NCBI RefSeq assembly: GCF_008806385.1
Contig: NZ_VZZK01000007.1
Span: 166,443 to 230,442 of the forward strand
Origin: Methylobacterium soli
GTDB taxonomy: Bacteria > Pseudomonadota > Alphaproteobacteria > Rhizobiales > Beijerinckiaceae
Reading direction: 5' to 3'
Length of the DNA: 64,000 nt
Made by a program: the position numbers and the translations under genes. Of the stretch, positions 45,301 to 52,492 are shown one piece after another. The stretch's first letter is position 1; the number at the start of each line of letters is the position of its first letter. The notes under the pieces are model-generated. The model had not been told where the DNA came from. It ran no database searches and was given only the letters and a program-made list of their open reading frames with translations.

Positions 45301-45620
45301 TTCATGGCGATCAGGCTCGGCAGGGTGAGGTGGGCGCCGTCGCCGGTGCCGCGCTTCGGGTCCCAGAGATCGTAGTCGAAGGCGCCCTGCCCATCGTCCG
45401 GGGTGGTGCCGTAGGTCATCAGGCGCCCGTCCGGCATCACCATGGCGTGGATGGCGATGCGCGGCCAGCTCACCACGCCGGACCAGCGGCCGGTGCCGGC
45501 CTCGGCCGGGGACGCGAGCAGGATCGGCGCGCTCAGGGGAAGCCCCAGGAGCGCGAGGCCGAGCCCCGCGCGGATCCGCCGCCCGGCGCACCCGATACTA
45601 AATCTCTGAGTTGTACTCAT
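42321..45620 (-). CDS. Secreted copper radical oxidase (galactose oxidase/GlxA-like) with AbfB-like repeats
   Basis: From the ATG at 45620 the protein has 1,099 residues and a signal peptide (about 1-41, ending PAEAG). Residues 45-400 form a kelch propeller, followed by the C-terminal galactose-oxidase beta domain to about 510. Cofactor and copper residues line up with galactose oxidase: Cys110 (NSFCAAQ), Tyr155 (RWYGTL), Tyr368-His369 (RLYHSTAILLPDGRVF) and His453 (VTHGWNNDQRFI). A cysteine-containing module and a Thr/Pro/Ala linker lead to at least four AbfB-like beta-trefoil repeats (SLESASNPGYYVR, YESVNYPGFFLR, YESVNYRGYYLRH) and a Cys-rich end domain (WRDCAPEGGTC). It oxidises an alcohol or aldehyde to produce hydrogen peroxide; the substrate is unknown. 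It lies between gspG and gspD on their strand. Confidence 0.92.
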   Translation of the reverse strand: MSTTQRFSIGCAGRRIRAGLGLALLGLPLSAPILLASPAEAGTGRWSGVVSWPRIAIHAMVMPDGRLMTYGTTPDDGQGAFDYDLWDPKRGTGDGAHLTLPSLIAMNSFCAAQVLQPWNGVVLTAGGNSATGAGNYDARTLKTNLVNATRYPRWYGTLTTMPDGRLTMQGGMVPYDWYTHSITPEVFTPGQGWSELPGARSADAYGSVFEDGRANYVQSWPVSNTRLFTIAGQATFYLDIAGQGSISGLQPFARPNWGATSTAVMYQPGKILKVGGGGSSDLDRRFAASRAATLLDITGPAPVITETAPMTFPRHWGTATLMANGEVLVIGGSAVSNADLGTVYAAEIWNPATQAWRIDASAAVMRLYHSTAILLPDGRVFTGGGGAPGPISARNAEIYTPAYLLDAAGNPAPRPAITAAPGLLTLGQSFPVTATSASGIARVTLLKTGAVTHGWNNDQRFIELGFRASGNTLSVDAPANTVIATPGYYMLFVIDRNGVPSEARMVKVPVPSSLDERVAPGDAPSANWTATVGTSRGGLWNIACADGEVVAGLYGTADAAIGGVGPRCVTAVTGRWTANPRSVGAGLDARPPFLRDCPRDQAITAIGGQASVQATQLVVTCSPMNAANGSAGGGGKLAAVGNGGGTAVPDAACGESGSAYGLYGEGNAQGSRVGLLCRNGTRAGGATASPAPTTSAPTASAPTLPAPTTPAPTTPAPSATTVLAALPTSPISLESASNPGYYVRPLGTDALAAAQAASVADKSAASFTVRPGLAGSGVSLQSVAAPRKYLRHQNFVAYTHDVTDSPGAYPDATFRRGTALAAACGCTSGACLSYEAVNYPGFFLRARAGQMVLEARQEADAWKLDASFCERPALGSDVGTGSGAVSLQSSNLPGSYVTNIGGAVALVAPGNDGDRQRATFRQVAGLAGQGISFEALASPGQYLRHAYFQMWQTPPDGGQTFTQDASLLPVSPLGGSCGCSGQCVSYESVNYRGYYLRHAGNALGIQKPDGSASFRQDASFCAAAPLATAATGAQAGSWRDCAPEGGTCTVSGQQSVRYGANGQYVTRSVTGPVGCNNAIFGDPVPGTVKTCQVMAAATQ

Positions 45621-45735
45621 GACAGAAATACAATCCAATACCGTTGAGCTTCGCCAGATCCTGCCGAAGAGAAGTTTTGGATTGGTTGATCGGCGCGAAG
45701 AAACCCGGATGTAGTCCGGATTGCCCCGGATCAAC

Positions 45736-46221
45736 TCAATGGCCGGCGATGTCGGCGTCCTCGCCGGAGCCACCGACGCTGCCGTCGCGGCCCAGGGATG
45801 CGATCTCGTAGGCGCTCCCGGCGGCGCCGGGGACGCGGTAGAGGTAGGGGCGGCCCCAGGGGTCGATCAGCCCGCGGGCGTCCCGCACGTAGGGGCCGCG
45901 CCAGCCCACGGCGCCGGGGGGCGCCGCCGTCAGCGCCCCCAGGCCCTGCTGCGCCCCCGGATAGGTGCCGAGGTCGAGATAGTAGAGCTCGATCGCCTGG
46001 GCGATGTTCTTGACCTGGATCCGGGCCGTCTCGCCCTTGGCGCGGCCGAGATAGCCGAGCACCTGCGGCGCCACCATCGTGGCGATCATCCCGATGATGG
46101 CGAGCACCACCAGAAGCTCGACCAGGGAGAAGCCCGCCTGCGCAGGCTCCCGCGCAGGCTCCGGCGTGCCGCTCCGCGCCCGCCCGCCCCCGACTGCGGC
46201 CTCGCCCGAACCCTTGCGCAT
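45736..46221 (-). CDS. gspG: Major pseudopilin GspG
   Basis: From the ATG at 46221 the 161-residue protein has a basic leader ending in AQAG, then the processed N-terminus FSLVELLVVLAIIG with Glu5, and the GspG core (AIELYYLDLGTYP, GWRGPYV, DPWGRPYLY, EIASLGRDG with acidic calcium-loop residues). It polymerises into the pseudopilus after cleavage by the prepilin peptidase encoded divergently at 47264. A longer open frame to 46329 is unneeded. The oxidase gene follows 115 bases downstream on the same strand. Confidence 0.95.
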   Translation of the reverse strand: MRKGSGEAAVGGGRARSGTPEPAREPAQAGFSLVELLVVLAIIGMIATMVAPQVLGYLGRAKGETARIQVKNIAQAIELYYLDLGTYPGAQQGLGALTAAPPGAVGWRGPYVRDARGLIDPWGRPYLYRVPGAAGSAYEIASLGRDGSVGGSGEDADIAGH

Positions 46222-46340
46222 TGTCTTGGTTGTATCCCTATTTAAACACAACCAATAATACCGGATGCGAGTAAAGGATTTGCTCATGTGGCAAGAGCGT
46301 TTTTTGTTCTTGACCGCGCCGGAATGCAATAATCAGGTTC
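46222..46340. promoter_or_regulatory. Divergent promoter region gspG / membrane protein
   Basis: The 120 bases between these divergent genes are AT-rich in an otherwise GC-rich locus (TATTTAAACACAACCAATAA near 46240-46262). They probably hold the promoter for gspG, oxidase and gspD on one side and for the membrane protein and prepilin peptidase on the other. Confidence 0.55.
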
Positions 46341-47258
46341 GTGTTTTCTTACGAGATCTCGCGCGACACTGCGCCCTCGAGCGAAGCGGCGGGGGCCGGG
46401 CGAAACATGGCGGGCAGGCGGGGCGGGTTCGCCGGATGGGTCGTGCCGCTCCCGGCGCTGCTTGCGTTCGCGGCGGGGCTGGCCTGCCTGCCGGCGCTCG
46501 CGGGCCCGCTGGCCGTGCCGCTGCCCGCCCCCCTGCCGCCGGTGCGGCTCCTGACCCTGCTGGTGGGGATGCACCTCGTCGGCCTCTGCCTCGGGCTCGG
46601 CGGGGCGACCATGCTGGATTTCTGGATCCTGCGCTGGATGCGCTGGGGCGGGATGCCGCCGGAGATCGAGCGGACCTTCCTGTTCATCAGCAAGGTGGTG
46701 TCGGTGGGGATCGGCCTGCTCTGGCTCTCCGGCCTCGGCTTCCTGGCGCTCTACGCCGTCGAGGCCCCGGAGAAGCTCGCCAACCCGAAGCTCTGGGCCA
46801 AGATCCTGGTGGTGGTGGTCCTGACCGTCAACGGTCTCCTGATCCACGCCCTCGTCCTGCCGAGCGTGCTGCGGGACGTGCGCCGGCCGATGCTGGCGGG
46901 CGCCTCCGGCATCGAGGCCGGCATCTTCCTGGTCTCGGGGGCGGTCTCGGGGGTGTCCTGGTACACGGCCTTCGCGCTCGGGCTGATGCGCGAGCTGAAC
47001 GACCGGGTGCCGGCCCACCTGCTCGTCCTGCTCTGGCTCGGCGCCACCGTGGCGGCCTCCCTGGGGGCCGCTCTCCTGTGGGGCCACCTGCGCCGCCTCG
47101 CCGCCGCGCGGCCCCCGCGCTTCCTGGATGAGGCGGGACCGCCGGCGCCTCCCGCCCCGCTCGCAGTGCCGCCTTCCCCCATCGCGGCGCGGCCGAGCGT
47201 CCCGCAGGAGCGCTGCGTGCGCCTGCGCCGGAGCGCGCCGGCCCTCGCCCGAGCCTGA
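46341..47258 (+). CDS. Six-pass membrane protein of unknown function
   Basis: The frame opens at a GTG (46341) for 305 residues; an ATG at 46407 (MAGRRGG) would remove 22. About six membrane helices are seen (for example LLTLLVGMHLVGLCLGLGG and LWAKILVVVVLTVNGLLIH), then a Pro/Ala-rich tail. Conserved His and Trp residues near helix ends (MHLVG, GLLIHALVLP, SWYTAF) recall cytochrome- or CopD-like membrane proteins, but I cannot assign a family. It ends five bases before the prepilin peptidase gene, so the two form an operon inside the secretion locus. Confidence 0.65.
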   Translation: MFSYEISRDTAPSSEAAGAGRNMAGRRGGFAGWVVPLPALLAFAAGLACLPALAGPLAVPLPAPLPPVRLLTLLVGMHLVGLCLGLGGATMLDFWILRWMRWGGMPPEIERTFLFISKVVSVGIGLLWLSGLGFLALYAVEAPEKLANPKLWAKILVVVVLTVNGLLIHALVLPSVLRDVRRPMLAGASGIEAGIFLVSGAVSGVSWYTAFALGLMRELNDRVPAHLLVLLWLGATVAASLGAALLWGHLRRLAAARPPRFLDEAGPPAPPAPLAVPPSPIAARPSVPQERCVRLRRSAPALARA

Positions 47259-47263
47259 CGCCC

Positions 47264-47335
47264 ATGCCTGTCCTGATCACCATGCCTGTCCTGATCACCA
47301 TGCCTGCCCTGATCACCATGCCTGCCCTGATCACC
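47264..47335 (+). repeat. Four 18-base tandem repeats at the 5' end of the prepilin peptidase gene
   Basis: Four 18-base units (ATGCCTGTCCTGATCACC twice, then twice with one T to C change) are directly joined and each starts with ATG in frame. Changes in copy number would not shift the frame but would add or remove start codons and N-terminal residues. Confidence 0.95.
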
Positions 47336-47833
47336 ATGCCCGGCCTCCTCGCCGACCCGCTCGTCGCGGCCTTGCTGCCCCTGCCCCTGACGCTGCCGAT
47401 CGCCCTGATCGACCTGCGCCGGCAGATCATCCCGGATCGGCTGAACCTCGCGCTCCTCGGCCTCGGCCTCGGCCTCGCCGGGCTGCGGGCCGCGCAGGCG
47501 CCGCTCGCGGCCCTGGCGGAGGGCCTCGCGGGGGCAGGGCTCGCGGCCGCCCTGCTCTGGGGACTCCGCGCCGCCTATGGGGCCTGGCGCGGGCGCACCG
47601 GCCTCGGCCTCGGCGACGTCAAGTTCGTCGGCGCGGCGACGGCCTGGATCGGGCTTTCGGGCCTCCCGCTGATGATCTTCGCGGCGAGCGGCTCGGCGCT
47701 CGTCCTGATCGGCCTCGCGGCCCTGCGCGGCCGGACGATCGGCGCCGCGACCCGCCTGCCCTTCGGGCCGTTCCTGGCCCTTGGGCTGCATGCCGCCCTC
47801 TGGGCCGGGGGCGCCGGGCCCGATCTGCCCTAG
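47264..47833 (+). CDS. gspO: Prepilin peptidase (A24 family, short form)
   Basis: The 189-residue multi-pass protein carries both catalytic aspartates of the A24 family: one in IALIDLRRQIIPDRLN and one in GLGLGDVKF. It lacks the N-terminal methyltransferase domain and cysteine motifs of full-length GspO/PilD, so it resembles the short alphaproteobacterial type. It should process GspG, H, I, J and K. The start is ambiguous because the first 24 codons are four repeats of MP(V/A)LIT, giving five in-frame ATGs (47264, 47282, 47300, 47318, 47336). The last leaves MPGLLADPLVAALL, a normal start. Confidence 0.9.
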   Translation: MPVLITMPVLITMPALITMPALITMPGLLADPLVAALLPLPLTLPIALIDLRRQIIPDRLNLALLGLGLGLAGLRAAQAPLAALAEGLAGAGLAAALLWGLRAAYGAWRGRTGLGLGDVKFVGAATAWIGLSGLPLMIFAASGSALVLIGLAALRGRTIGAATRLPFGPFLALGLHAALWAGGAGPDLP

Positions 47834-47867
47834 AACGCTCCGCGCCGAAGTGGAGACCGGTTTTGCC

Positions 47868-48248
47868 TCAGGTGATCGGCTCGACCCACTGCGCGCGCGA
47901 CGCCCCCGGCGCGAACCCATCGCCGAAATACTGGGTCTCGCGGGCCACCTTCGCGTCGCGGAACTCCATGATGCTCACGGTGTAGGACGGCCGCCCATCA
48001 TAGGTCAGGACGTATTCGGTGATCCAAAGATCGCCCGTGCCGATGATCCGGCGAATTGCGAAGCGTTTCCGGTTCGGCTGCGCGGCGCGAGACGCCTGAA
48101 TGCTCTGCCGGCCGCGGATCCGCTCACCGGATTGCGGGTAATCGAGAACCGCGTCCTCTCGGTAGATCCGGTGTTCCGCCTCGAAGTCGCTCGCGTCGGA
48201 GGCAGCCCAGTGCTGATCCAGGGCCGCGCGAATCTCCTGATCCCGCAT
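47868..48248 (-). CDS. NTF2/SnoaL-like protein
   Basis: From the ATG at 48248 (AAGGAGG upstream) the protein has 126 residues with the cone-shaped NTF2-like pattern: an N-terminal helix (IRAALDQHWAASDA), HRIYREDAVLDYPQSGERIRG, then strands with ELVLTYDGR-like and SIMEFRDAKVARETQYF segments. Such proteins bind or isomerise small molecules; the substrate is unknown. The gene lies between the prepilin peptidase and a repeat patch. Confidence 0.85.
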   Translation of the reverse strand: MRDQEIRAALDQHWAASDASDFEAEHRIYREDAVLDYPQSGERIRGRQSIQASRAAQPNRKRFAIRRIIGTGDLWITEYVLTYDGRPSYTVSIMEFRDAKVARETQYFGDGFAPGASRAQWVEPIT

Positions 48249-48451
48249 GTCGAACCTCCTTGACCCGCGCGGTCGGCGTCGCCGCGCGCCATCCGGCAGC
48301 GGCAGGAACCGCATGTCAGCACGCAGGCCGGGTGGCCGTGAAGGGTCGCAAGCGTTCCGAGCCGCGCGCACCGCGCACCGGAGCCGGCGCTCGGCCTTTG
48401 CCGGGACGCGCTCTCCTGCGCCGAGCCGGTCTCCGCCTCGGCGCTGAGCTC

Positions 48452-48562
48452 GCTAGAGCTGTTCCCGATCGCGTTGCGACGGGACCGTCGGCCGCGCCCG
48501 TGCCGAAGCGGGCGCGGATCCCCTCTCCCGTGCGGGAGAGGGACAGGGTGAGGGTCGAGACC
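48452..48562 (+). repeat. Dispersed palindromic repeat, copy A (divergent)
   Basis: The copy begins CTAGAGCTGTTCCCGATCGCGTTGC-like at 48452 and ends past a palindrome (CCCTCTCCCG-TG-CGGGAGAGGG, 48521-48542). It matches the orientation of the copy at the right end of the window but is more diverged. Confidence 0.75.
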
Positions 48563-48632
48563 TTTCAGAACGAGGTGCGCCCGATCGGCGCTCAGTCGGC
48601 GATACGACCGCATGCTCCATCCTGAAGGCGCT

Positions 48633-48680
48633 CATCCCTCACCCCAACCCTCTCCCGCACGGGAGAGGGGGCCCGCCGCG
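48633..48680 (-). repeat. Dispersed palindromic repeat, copy B (core only)
   Basis: The core palindrome (48648-48669) preceded by CCTCACCCCAA is present in the opposite orientation to copy A; the flanking CTAGAGC part is missing. Confidence 0.75.
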
Positions 48681-48785
48681 CTGCCCGCGTCGTCATCCCG
48701 AGACCGCGAAACGGAGCCCTGGAATGACGCTGTGCTTCACCTCTCCCGTCCGGGAGTGGTCGAGTCGGCGCGAGCCGACCGGGTG

Positions 48786-48922
48786 AGGGGTGCGACTTCT
48801 CCGGACAACGCGCACCCCTCACCCCAACCCTCTCCCGCACGGGAGAGGGGGTCCGTCGCGCCGAACCGGACCGGGGCTGCCGATTTTCCAGCCCGTTGCA
48901 ACGCGATCGGGCGCGGCTCTAG
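48786..48922 (-). repeat. Dispersed palindromic repeat, copy D (137 bases, near-identical to the window end)
   Basis: Aligned by eye, these 137 bases are the reverse complement of 63864-64000 with about four differences. The core palindrome is at 48828-48849. A damaged additional core lies just to the left (48740-48760). The end of the repeat overlaps the last bases of the SCO gene. Confidence 0.9.
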
Positions 48923-49554
48923 CGCGGGCCCTCCCGGGGCATCGCGGCCGCGCCGGCGCTCGCCCGCAGCCGCTCCGCCAGGGCGTCCGGCCCGATCGCG
49001 TAGGGCAGGCGGGCGATGAGGTCGCCGGCCGGGCCGACGAGGTGGAGGTCGGTGGAATGGTCCACCGCGTAGCCCGCCGCCCCCTCGTCCGGATGGCGCA
49101 GGATCAGGGCCCCGTAGGACCAGGCGAGATCGTCGATGGCCGCGACCGGGCCGGTGACCGCGACGAAGCCCGGATGGAAGGCCTCCAGATAGGCGCCGAG
49201 CACCCGCGCATCGTCCCGCGCCGGGTCGGCGGCGACGAGGATCGGGACGATGCGCCGGGCGATCTCGGGGGGCAGCCGGTCGAGGGCCTGCGTCACGGTG
49301 GCGAGCGCCGTCGGGCAGGAATCCGGGCAATGGGTGTAGCCGAAATAGACGAGCCGGATCCGGCCCGCGAAGGCGGCCTCCGTGAGGGGCCGGCCATTCT
49401 GGTCCATGAGGCCCGCGGCATCCGGGATCGGGGCGATCCGCCGGGTTGCGGCCGGCGCGGCCGGCGCGCCCGCCTCCGCGCGGGCGTGTCCCTGCGCCGC
49501 CAGGACGATCGGCAGGGCGATCAAGCCGGCCCGGAAAAGTATTGGAAGTTGCAT
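48919..49554 (-). CDS. SCO1/SenC-family copper chaperone
   Basis: The 211-residue protein has an N-terminal signal or anchor (1-27, ending HARA) and a thioredoxin-like SCO domain. It contains the copper-binding CxxxC (HCPDSCPTAL) and the distal His (VDHSTDLHLV). SCO proteins deliver copper to the CuA site of cytochrome oxidase or to other cuproenzymes. GGAGGCGAGA precedes the ATG at 49554. Its place within the type II secretion locus that encodes a copper radical oxidase makes a role in oxidase maturation attractive, but a general role is equally possible. Confidence 0.92.
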   Translation of the reverse strand: MQLPILFRAGLIALPIVLAAQGHARAEAGAPAAPAATRRIAPIPDAAGLMDQNGRPLTEAAFAGRIRLVYFGYTHCPDSCPTALATVTQALDRLPPEIARRIVPILVAADPARDDARVLGAYLEAFHPGFVAVTGPVAAIDDLAWSYGALILRHPDEGAAGYAVDHSTDLHLVGPAGDLIARLPYAIGPDALAERLRASAGAAAMPREGPR

Positions 49555-49749
49555 TCTCGCCTCCGACCGGCCGACAGGCCCGCGCGGATGCGCGAAGACA
49601 GATCAGCCGGGTGCGCCACCCGAAGTTCGAGCTTGGATCAGCTTGCCTGAGCGCCGCGTTAACTGGCCGGCCGTTAGGCTGATCCGGCGCGGGATCGCGC
49701 AGGATGCGGGCATGCGCGGATGCGGCGGGCGAGGATCGGGGGCGTGGCG

Positions 49750-50667
49750 ATGCGGGACGGGCGCGCCGAGACCGCGCGCGCGGGCTTCGTGCTGCCGACC
49801 GTGCTGGCGCTCCTCCTGGTGCTCTCGGCGCTCGCCGCCGCCGTGACCTTGCGCACCCGCACGGCGATCGCGCTGGCGGCCGCCTCCCGCGACAGGCTCA
49901 CCCTCGATGCCGAGGCGGACGGCATCGTGCGGCTCGTCGGCCTCTGGCTCGCCCTCGAGGCGCGGGGCCGGGCGAGCCCGTCCGGCCTGCCCCTGAACGG
50001 CGAGCCCGTGCGCTGCCGCCTCGGCCCCGCGCACAGCACCACCATCGTGCTGCAGGACCAGGGCGGCCTGCTCGACCTCAACGCCGCCCCGCGGCCCCTG
50101 CTGGAGGAGGTGCTGCGCCGCCTCGGCCTCTCCTCCGGGGACGCGCTCGCGGTCGCGGCCCAGATCATCGATTTCCGCGATCCCGACGACGTGCCCGAGC
50201 CCCATGGCGGCGCCGAATCCCGGCGCTACCGCGAGGCCGGGCTCGCCTACGGGCCGCGCAACGCCCCCTTCGCGAGCCCGGACGAGATCGACCAGCTCCC
50301 CGCCGTCACGCCGGAGATCTACGCGGTCCTGCGCCCGGCGCTGACGGTGCAGAACGGGCGCGGCGCCCTCGACCCGGCCCGGATGGAGCGCCGGCTCGCG
50401 GCGCGCCTGCCCCCCGGCGCCCTGAGCGGGCCGGGTCTCGGCGCGGCGGCTCTGCCCTCCGACGGGGTGCGCTTCGAGATCTCCGCGATGGTCGAATCCG
50501 GCCGCGGCGCCCGGGCGATCCGTTCAGGCCTGGTCGGCCTCGACGATCCGGGCCAGGGGGCCGGCGCCATCCTGTCCTGGCGCCGCCCCTCCGCCTGGGA
50601 ATGGGGCCCGGCCCGCCCCGACCATCCCGCCTGCAAGGCCGTCGCGGCCCTGTTCGGGGCATCGTAG
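49750..50667 (+). CDS. gspK: Minor pseudopilin GspK
   Basis: From the ATG at 49750 (GGGGG upstream) the protein has 305 residues; an alternative ATG at 49720 adds ten. A short leader ends in ARAG and is followed by FVLPTVLALLLVLSALA, with Thr rather than Glu at position 5, as is normal for GspK. The SAM-like helix-hairpin region (LLDLNAAPRPLLEEVL, FASPDEIDQLPAVTPEIY) confirms GspK. With GspI and GspJ it caps the pseudopilus tip. Its 3' end overlaps the convergent Crp/Fnr gene by 144 bases. Confidence 0.92.
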   Translation: MRDGRAETARAGFVLPTVLALLLVLSALAAAVTLRTRTAIALAAASRDRLTLDAEADGIVRLVGLWLALEARGRASPSGLPLNGEPVRCRLGPAHSTTIVLQDQGGLLDLNAAPRPLLEEVLRRLGLSSGDALAVAAQIIDFRDPDDVPEPHGGAESRRYREAGLAYGPRNAPFASPDEIDQLPAVTPEIYAVLRPALTVQNGRGALDPARMERRLAARLPPGALSGPGLGAAALPSDGVRFEISAMVESGRGARAIRSGLVGLDDPGQGAGAILSWRRPSAWEWGPARPDHPACKAVAALFGAS

Positions 50668-51471
50668 GGTCGGTCTGGCGAGGGCGTGCTCCGACGGGCT
50701 GAAGCCGGGCTGGAGATAGGAGGTGCTGAACTCGGCGATGTCGCGCACGCGGCCGAGGTCCAGGATCCTCAGGGTGCGCCCGTGGAATTCGAGCAATCCC
50801 TGCCGCCGCAATTCCTGCAGCACCCGGTTCACGTGGACGTTCGAGAGGCCGAGCGTGTCGGCGAGGTCGATCTGCGAGATCGGCAGGCGGCAGGTGTCCT
50901 GGCGCGCCAGCCCGACCACCTCGAGGCGGGCGAGCACCTCGCAGAACAGGTGGGCGAGGCGCTCGAGCGCCGAGCGGGTGCCGAGATTGACCAGCCACTC
51001 GCGCGTGGTCGCCTCCTCGGCGAGCTTGGCGAGGCGAAGCGCCCGCGCGATGGCGGGGTGCTGCTGCATCACCTCCCCCAGGAGCCCGCGCGGGATCCGC
51101 GCCACGGCGGCGGTCGAGAGGGTCCCGACCGCGTGGTCCATCCGCCCGAGATAGGGCGCGTCGACGTCGCAGAGATCGCCCGGCAGCAGGTAGGTCATGA
51201 TCTGGCGCGAGCCGGTCTGGCGCAGCTTGTAGCGGCCGGCGAAGCCGTCGAGCATCAGCACCGCCTCCTCCGGCACGTCGCCCTCGCGGATCAGGTCCAC
51301 ATGCGGATCCACCGTGCGCGCCTCGGCGCTCAGGCGCTCCAGCACGAGGCGGTCCGCCTCGCTCAGGCTGGCGAAATGCTCGAGCTTGCGGACCAGCGGA
51401 TTGCGGGTCGGGAAGTCCGGCGCGGCCCTGCGCAGGGGAGAGGCCGCATGGATGCTTTGGAGGTCTCTCAT
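50524..51471 (-). CDS. Crp/Fnr-family transcriptional regulator
   Basis: From the ATG at 51471 (GGAG upstream) the protein has 315 residues; the frame also opens at a TTG at 51534. The sensing barrel (LDGFAGRYKLRQTGSRQIM, YLLPGDLCDVD) and winged helix (ISQIDLADTLGLSNVHVNRVLQELR) match the subfamily of the gene at 7256. A roughly 60-residue Gly/Pro/Ala-rich tail follows, encoded in the segment antisense to the 3' end of gspK, so the true stop may once have been upstream. The effector is unknown. Confidence 0.85.
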   Translation of the reverse strand: MRDLQSIHAASPLRRAAPDFPTRNPLVRKLEHFASLSEADRLVLERLSAEARTVDPHVDLIREGDVPEEAVLMLDGFAGRYKLRQTGSRQIMTYLLPGDLCDVDAPYLGRMDHAVGTLSTAAVARIPRGLLGEVMQQHPAIARALRLAKLAEEATTREWLVNLGTRSALERLAHLFCEVLARLEVVGLARQDTCRLPISQIDLADTLGLSNVHVNRVLQELRRQGLLEFHGRTLRILDLGRVRDIAEFSTSYLQPGFSPSEHALARPTLRCPEQGRDGLAGGMVGAGRAPFPGGGAAPGQDGAGPLARIVEADQA

Positions 51472-51534
51472 GAGCGCGGGCTCCGGAACGAGGCCGACCG
51501 CGCCCGAGCGTGCCGGCAAGTAAATCTGAAGCAA

Positions 51535-51778
51535 TATGATTCATAAGCGGTTGAAACACGATTTGTTACAGGTGCGGGTTCGTTCGTGACTTTCCCGACA
51601 ATTCCCATTCTTGCGAGCTTGAGCCTAGTATAACCTATGATAGAGTAACTTATGTTATCCTGGACTGCCTTGCATTGGCGTGCCCAGGAGGCGATAATCT
51701 ACCTGCCGTTCGCCGAATTCGACTGATATCGGCGCTCGGGCGACGGCACCTGCTCTCGCCCTGAACCGGAGCGGAGCC
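51535..51778. promoter_or_regulatory. AT-rich divergent region between two Crp/Fnr genes
   Basis: This region (especially 51620-51660, with TATAACCTATGATAGAG and TAACTTATGTTAT) is strikingly AT-rich. It likely holds divergent promoters and possibly binding sites for the flanking regulators. I cannot define an operator. Confidence 0.5.
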
Positions 51779-52492
51779 ATGTCCCAGCCTTCCCAAGCGG
51801 AGATTCGCAACCGCCTGTTGAGGGTCCTGCCGAAGTGCGATTTCGCCCTGCTGGCGCCGCACCTGCAGGCGATGCCGACCGAGCTGCGGCAGGTGCTGAT
51901 CACCCCCCAGGAGCCGGTCCGGTACCTCTACTTCCCCGAGAGCGGCTTCGCCTCGATCACCACGCAGGGGTCCTCCGGCCGGGTCGAGATCGGCCTCGTC
52001 GGCCGCGAGGGTCTGGTCGGGGCCTCGCCGTTGCTGCTCGGCGCGGACCGCACGCCCTTCGCGCATTTCATCCAGGGTGCCGGCGAGGTGCTGTGCATCG
52101 ACCGGGCCGCCTTCTGCGCCGCCGTCGACGAGAGCGCCTCCCTGCGCCGGCTGCTGCTGCGCTACGTTCAGATCCAGCTGATCCAGACCGCGCAGACCGC
52201 CTTCGTGAACGCGACCTACAGCCTCGAGGTGCGCCTCGCGCGCTGGCTGCTGATGTGCCAGGACCGGACCGACGGGGACGAGCTCGCGATCACCCACGAG
52301 TTCCTGTCGCTGATGCTGGGGGCGCAGCGCAGCAGCACGACCCTGGCGGTCCAGGCGCTGGAGGGCTACCGGCTGATCCGGGCGCGGCGCGGGCGCATCA
52401 CGGTGCTCGACCGCGAGGCGCTGGAGGCGGCGGCCGATGACGGCTACGGCGTGCCCGAGGCGGAATATGCCCGCCTGATCGAGGGCGCCTGA
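51779..52492 (+). CDS. Crp/Fnr-family transcriptional regulator
   Basis: The 237-residue protein has the effector barrel (YLYFPESGFASITT, IGLVGREGLVG, GADRTPF) and a winged helix (THEFLSLMLGAQRSSTTLAVQALE). It is of the same subfamily as the regulator at 6239. No iron-sulfur cysteine pattern is present. The stop overlaps the start of the next gene (TGATG), so regulator and DUF6894 protein are co-translated. Confidence 0.88.
   Translation: MSQPSQAEIRNRLLRVLPKCDFALLAPHLQAMPTELRQVLITPQEPVRYLYFPESGFASITTQGSSGRVEIGLVGREGLVGASPLLLGADRTPFAHFIQGAGEVLCIDRAAFCAAVDESASLRRLLLRYVQIQLIQTAQTAFVNATYSLEVRLARWLLMCQDRTDGDELAITHEFLSLMLGAQRSSTTLAVQALEGYRLIRARRGRITVLDREALEAAADDGYGVPEAEYARLIEGA

Noticed and set aside
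44262..45647. 461-codon plus-strand open frame
   Set aside because: Antisense to the copper radical oxidase gene with no recognisable domain.
45621..45773. 51-residue N-terminal extension of the oxidase
   Set aside because: A good signal peptide starts at 45620; the extension would bury it and has no ribosome-binding site.
48452..48922. Possible CRISPR array
   Set aside because: Palindromic units have irregular spacing and orientation; no spacers of constant length and no cas genes.
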